This document shows, in pieces, positions 14,528 to 15,213 of a DNA stretch of 15,213 nucleotides. The translations under genes and the position numbers were made by a program. Numbering within the stretch: position 1 is the stretch's first letter; every line of letters starts with the position of its first letter. Under the pieces are notes generated by a model that was not told where the DNA came from, did no database searches, and worked only from the letters and a program-made list of their open reading frames with translations. The stretch spans positions 1 through 15,213 of the forward strand of contig JABZIV010000041.1 of the NCBI GenBank assembly GCA_015258095.1, written 5' to 3'. This stretch comes from Lachnospiraceae bacterium. GTDB taxonomy: Bacteria > Bacillota > Clostridia > Lachnospirales > Lachnospiraceae.

Positions 14528-15120
14528 TACTGCGTATAGAAAACGGAAGTAAACGGTTCGGGAAGAACGATTTATTTGATTGTTTTTCTTGTACTTTCGA
14601 CTTCTCCAAGCATTCCCTTTATCGTGTAACGGGGGATTCGGGGAGAGGAAAAACAACCTTGCTTCGCATTCTCTCGTCTTTAGAGAAATTAGACAGGGGG
14701 GAAGTAGAATGGATTCTTGGTGAAGCGGCAAGAGGAGGAGAACAGCCTCGAGTATCCTGGATGTTTCAGGAAAATAGATTACTGGAAGGATTAAGCGGCA
14801 TAAAGAATCTTAGCCTGATTCCTTCGCGCTATTCTTTCGAAGAGAAAAAAGAATTTTTTGCTTTTTTAGTCGGACTGGAGAACCTGGATAAACCCGTTTC
14901 CGCCTATTCCGGGGGAATGAAGAGAAGGCTTTCCTTCCTTCGCGCCTTGATTTTTGATTTTTCTCTTCTTCTTCTGGATGAACCTTTTACGGGAATTGAC
15001 CATGAAAATAGAGTGAAAATGGAAGAATTTCTTCTTTCTCACATTGGAAAAAGACCTCTTATTTTTGTCAGTCATGAAGACCCCATTCTGTGGAAAAACT
15101 ATGGCGTTCTTAAGTTATAG
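14524..15120 (+). CDS. Compact ABC importer ATPase
   Basis: A 198-residue ATPase powering the importer. ATG 14524 overlaps the permease stop and has GGGAG at 14511-14515, so it is preferred over an upstream in-frame start at 14473. Motifs: Walker A GDSGRGKTT (37-45), Q-loop Gln82 in WMFQENRLL, signature YSGGMKRRLSF (128-138) in place of LSGGQ, Walker B LLLLDEP (148-154), D-loop region and H-loop His184 in IFVSHE. All catalytic residues are present, but the protein is ~40-60 residues shorter than SsuB/TauB-type ATPases: the region between Walker A and Q-loop is short and it ends 14 residues after the H-loop. Arg41 in Walker A and Met132 after SGG are unusual. No regulatory C-terminal domain. 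Confidence 0.88.
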   Translation: MILRIENGSKRFGKNDLFDCFSCTFDFSKHSLYRVTGDSGRGKTTLLRILSSLEKLDRGEVEWILGEAARGGEQPRVSWMFQENRLLEGLSGIKNLSLIPSRYSFEEKKEFFAFLVGLENLDKPVSAYSGGMKRRLSFLRALIFDFSLLLLDEPFTGIDHENRVKMEEFLLSHIGKRPLIFVSHEDPILWKNYGVLKL

Positions 15121-15213
15121 CTGCCATAATTAGAAATGTAGGTTTGTCAAACATATGTAACACCCCATCTAATAAATTCCTTTAGGATGGTACTGGGAGA
15201 TTTCCACCCTAAA
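15121..15213. other. Non-coding right edge with dyads and competing hairpins, truncated
   Basis: No gene is visible. GTTTGTCAAAC (15142-15152) is a perfect dyad around a central T, overlapping the palindrome ACATATGT (15151-15158). TTTAGGATGG (15181-15190) pairs with CCACCCTAAA (15204-15213), 9 of 10 positions, with a 13-base loop. CCATC at 15165-15169 can instead pair with GATGG at 15186-15190, so the two folds exclude each other. The window stops at the base of the second hairpin, so a following T-run, gene or mobile-element end cannot be judged. It could be the ABC operon terminator, the leader of a downstream gene or an element end. Confidence 0.5.

Overview
The window comes from a low-to-mid GC Gram-positive anaerobe, most likely a Lachnospiraceae-type member of the Clostridia. 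The evidence is a split, biotin-dependent sodium-pumping oxaloacetate decarboxylase operon with a clostridial OadG, ClpC and RadA encoded side by side, a wall-targeted glucosaminidase with SH3 and cadherin-like domains, a cohesin-domain membrane protein, and strong AGGAGG-type ribosome binding sites. All recognised genes lie on the + strand. I cannot name the species from the sequence.

Layout. (1) 1-3589: the membrane-bound decarboxylase operon, in the order OadG-like gamma subunit (cut by the left edge), separate biotin carrier, OadB sodium-translocating subunit and OadA carboxyltransferase. Gaps are 9-14 bases, so these four are one transcription unit making one complex. It decarboxylates oxaloacetate to pyruvate and exports Na+. 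(2) 3738-6800: a two-gene envelope unit, with an exported glucosaminidase-like hydrolase followed by a membrane-anchored cohesin-like protein that has a charged cytoplasmic tail. (3) 7006-10848: clpC and radA, 21 bases apart. (4) 10828-11001: a tRNA-Trp(CCA) gene with its own near-consensus promoter, whose -35 lies inside radA, and a clear intrinsic terminator. (5) 11028-12590: a YitT-family membrane protein, preceded by a perfect 12-bp hairpin and a pyrimidine tract that can cover its Shine-Dalgarno sequence, then a HAD phosphatase. (6) 12693-15120: a three-gene ABC importer (lipoprotein, permease, compact ATPase) with overlapping start and stop codons. Its substrate cannot be read from the sequence. 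(7) 15121-15213: non-coding sequence with dyads and two competing hairpins, cut by the right edge.

Most of the window is ordinary chromosomal housekeeping and transport. I found no CRISPR array, transposase, phage gene or recognisable defence system, and no clear sign of a new multi-gene system. The best leads are the structured leader of the YitT gene, the glucosaminidase/cohesin envelope pair, the 21-22 bp phased repeats before the ABC operon, the unusual compact ATPase, and the switch-like fold at the right edge.
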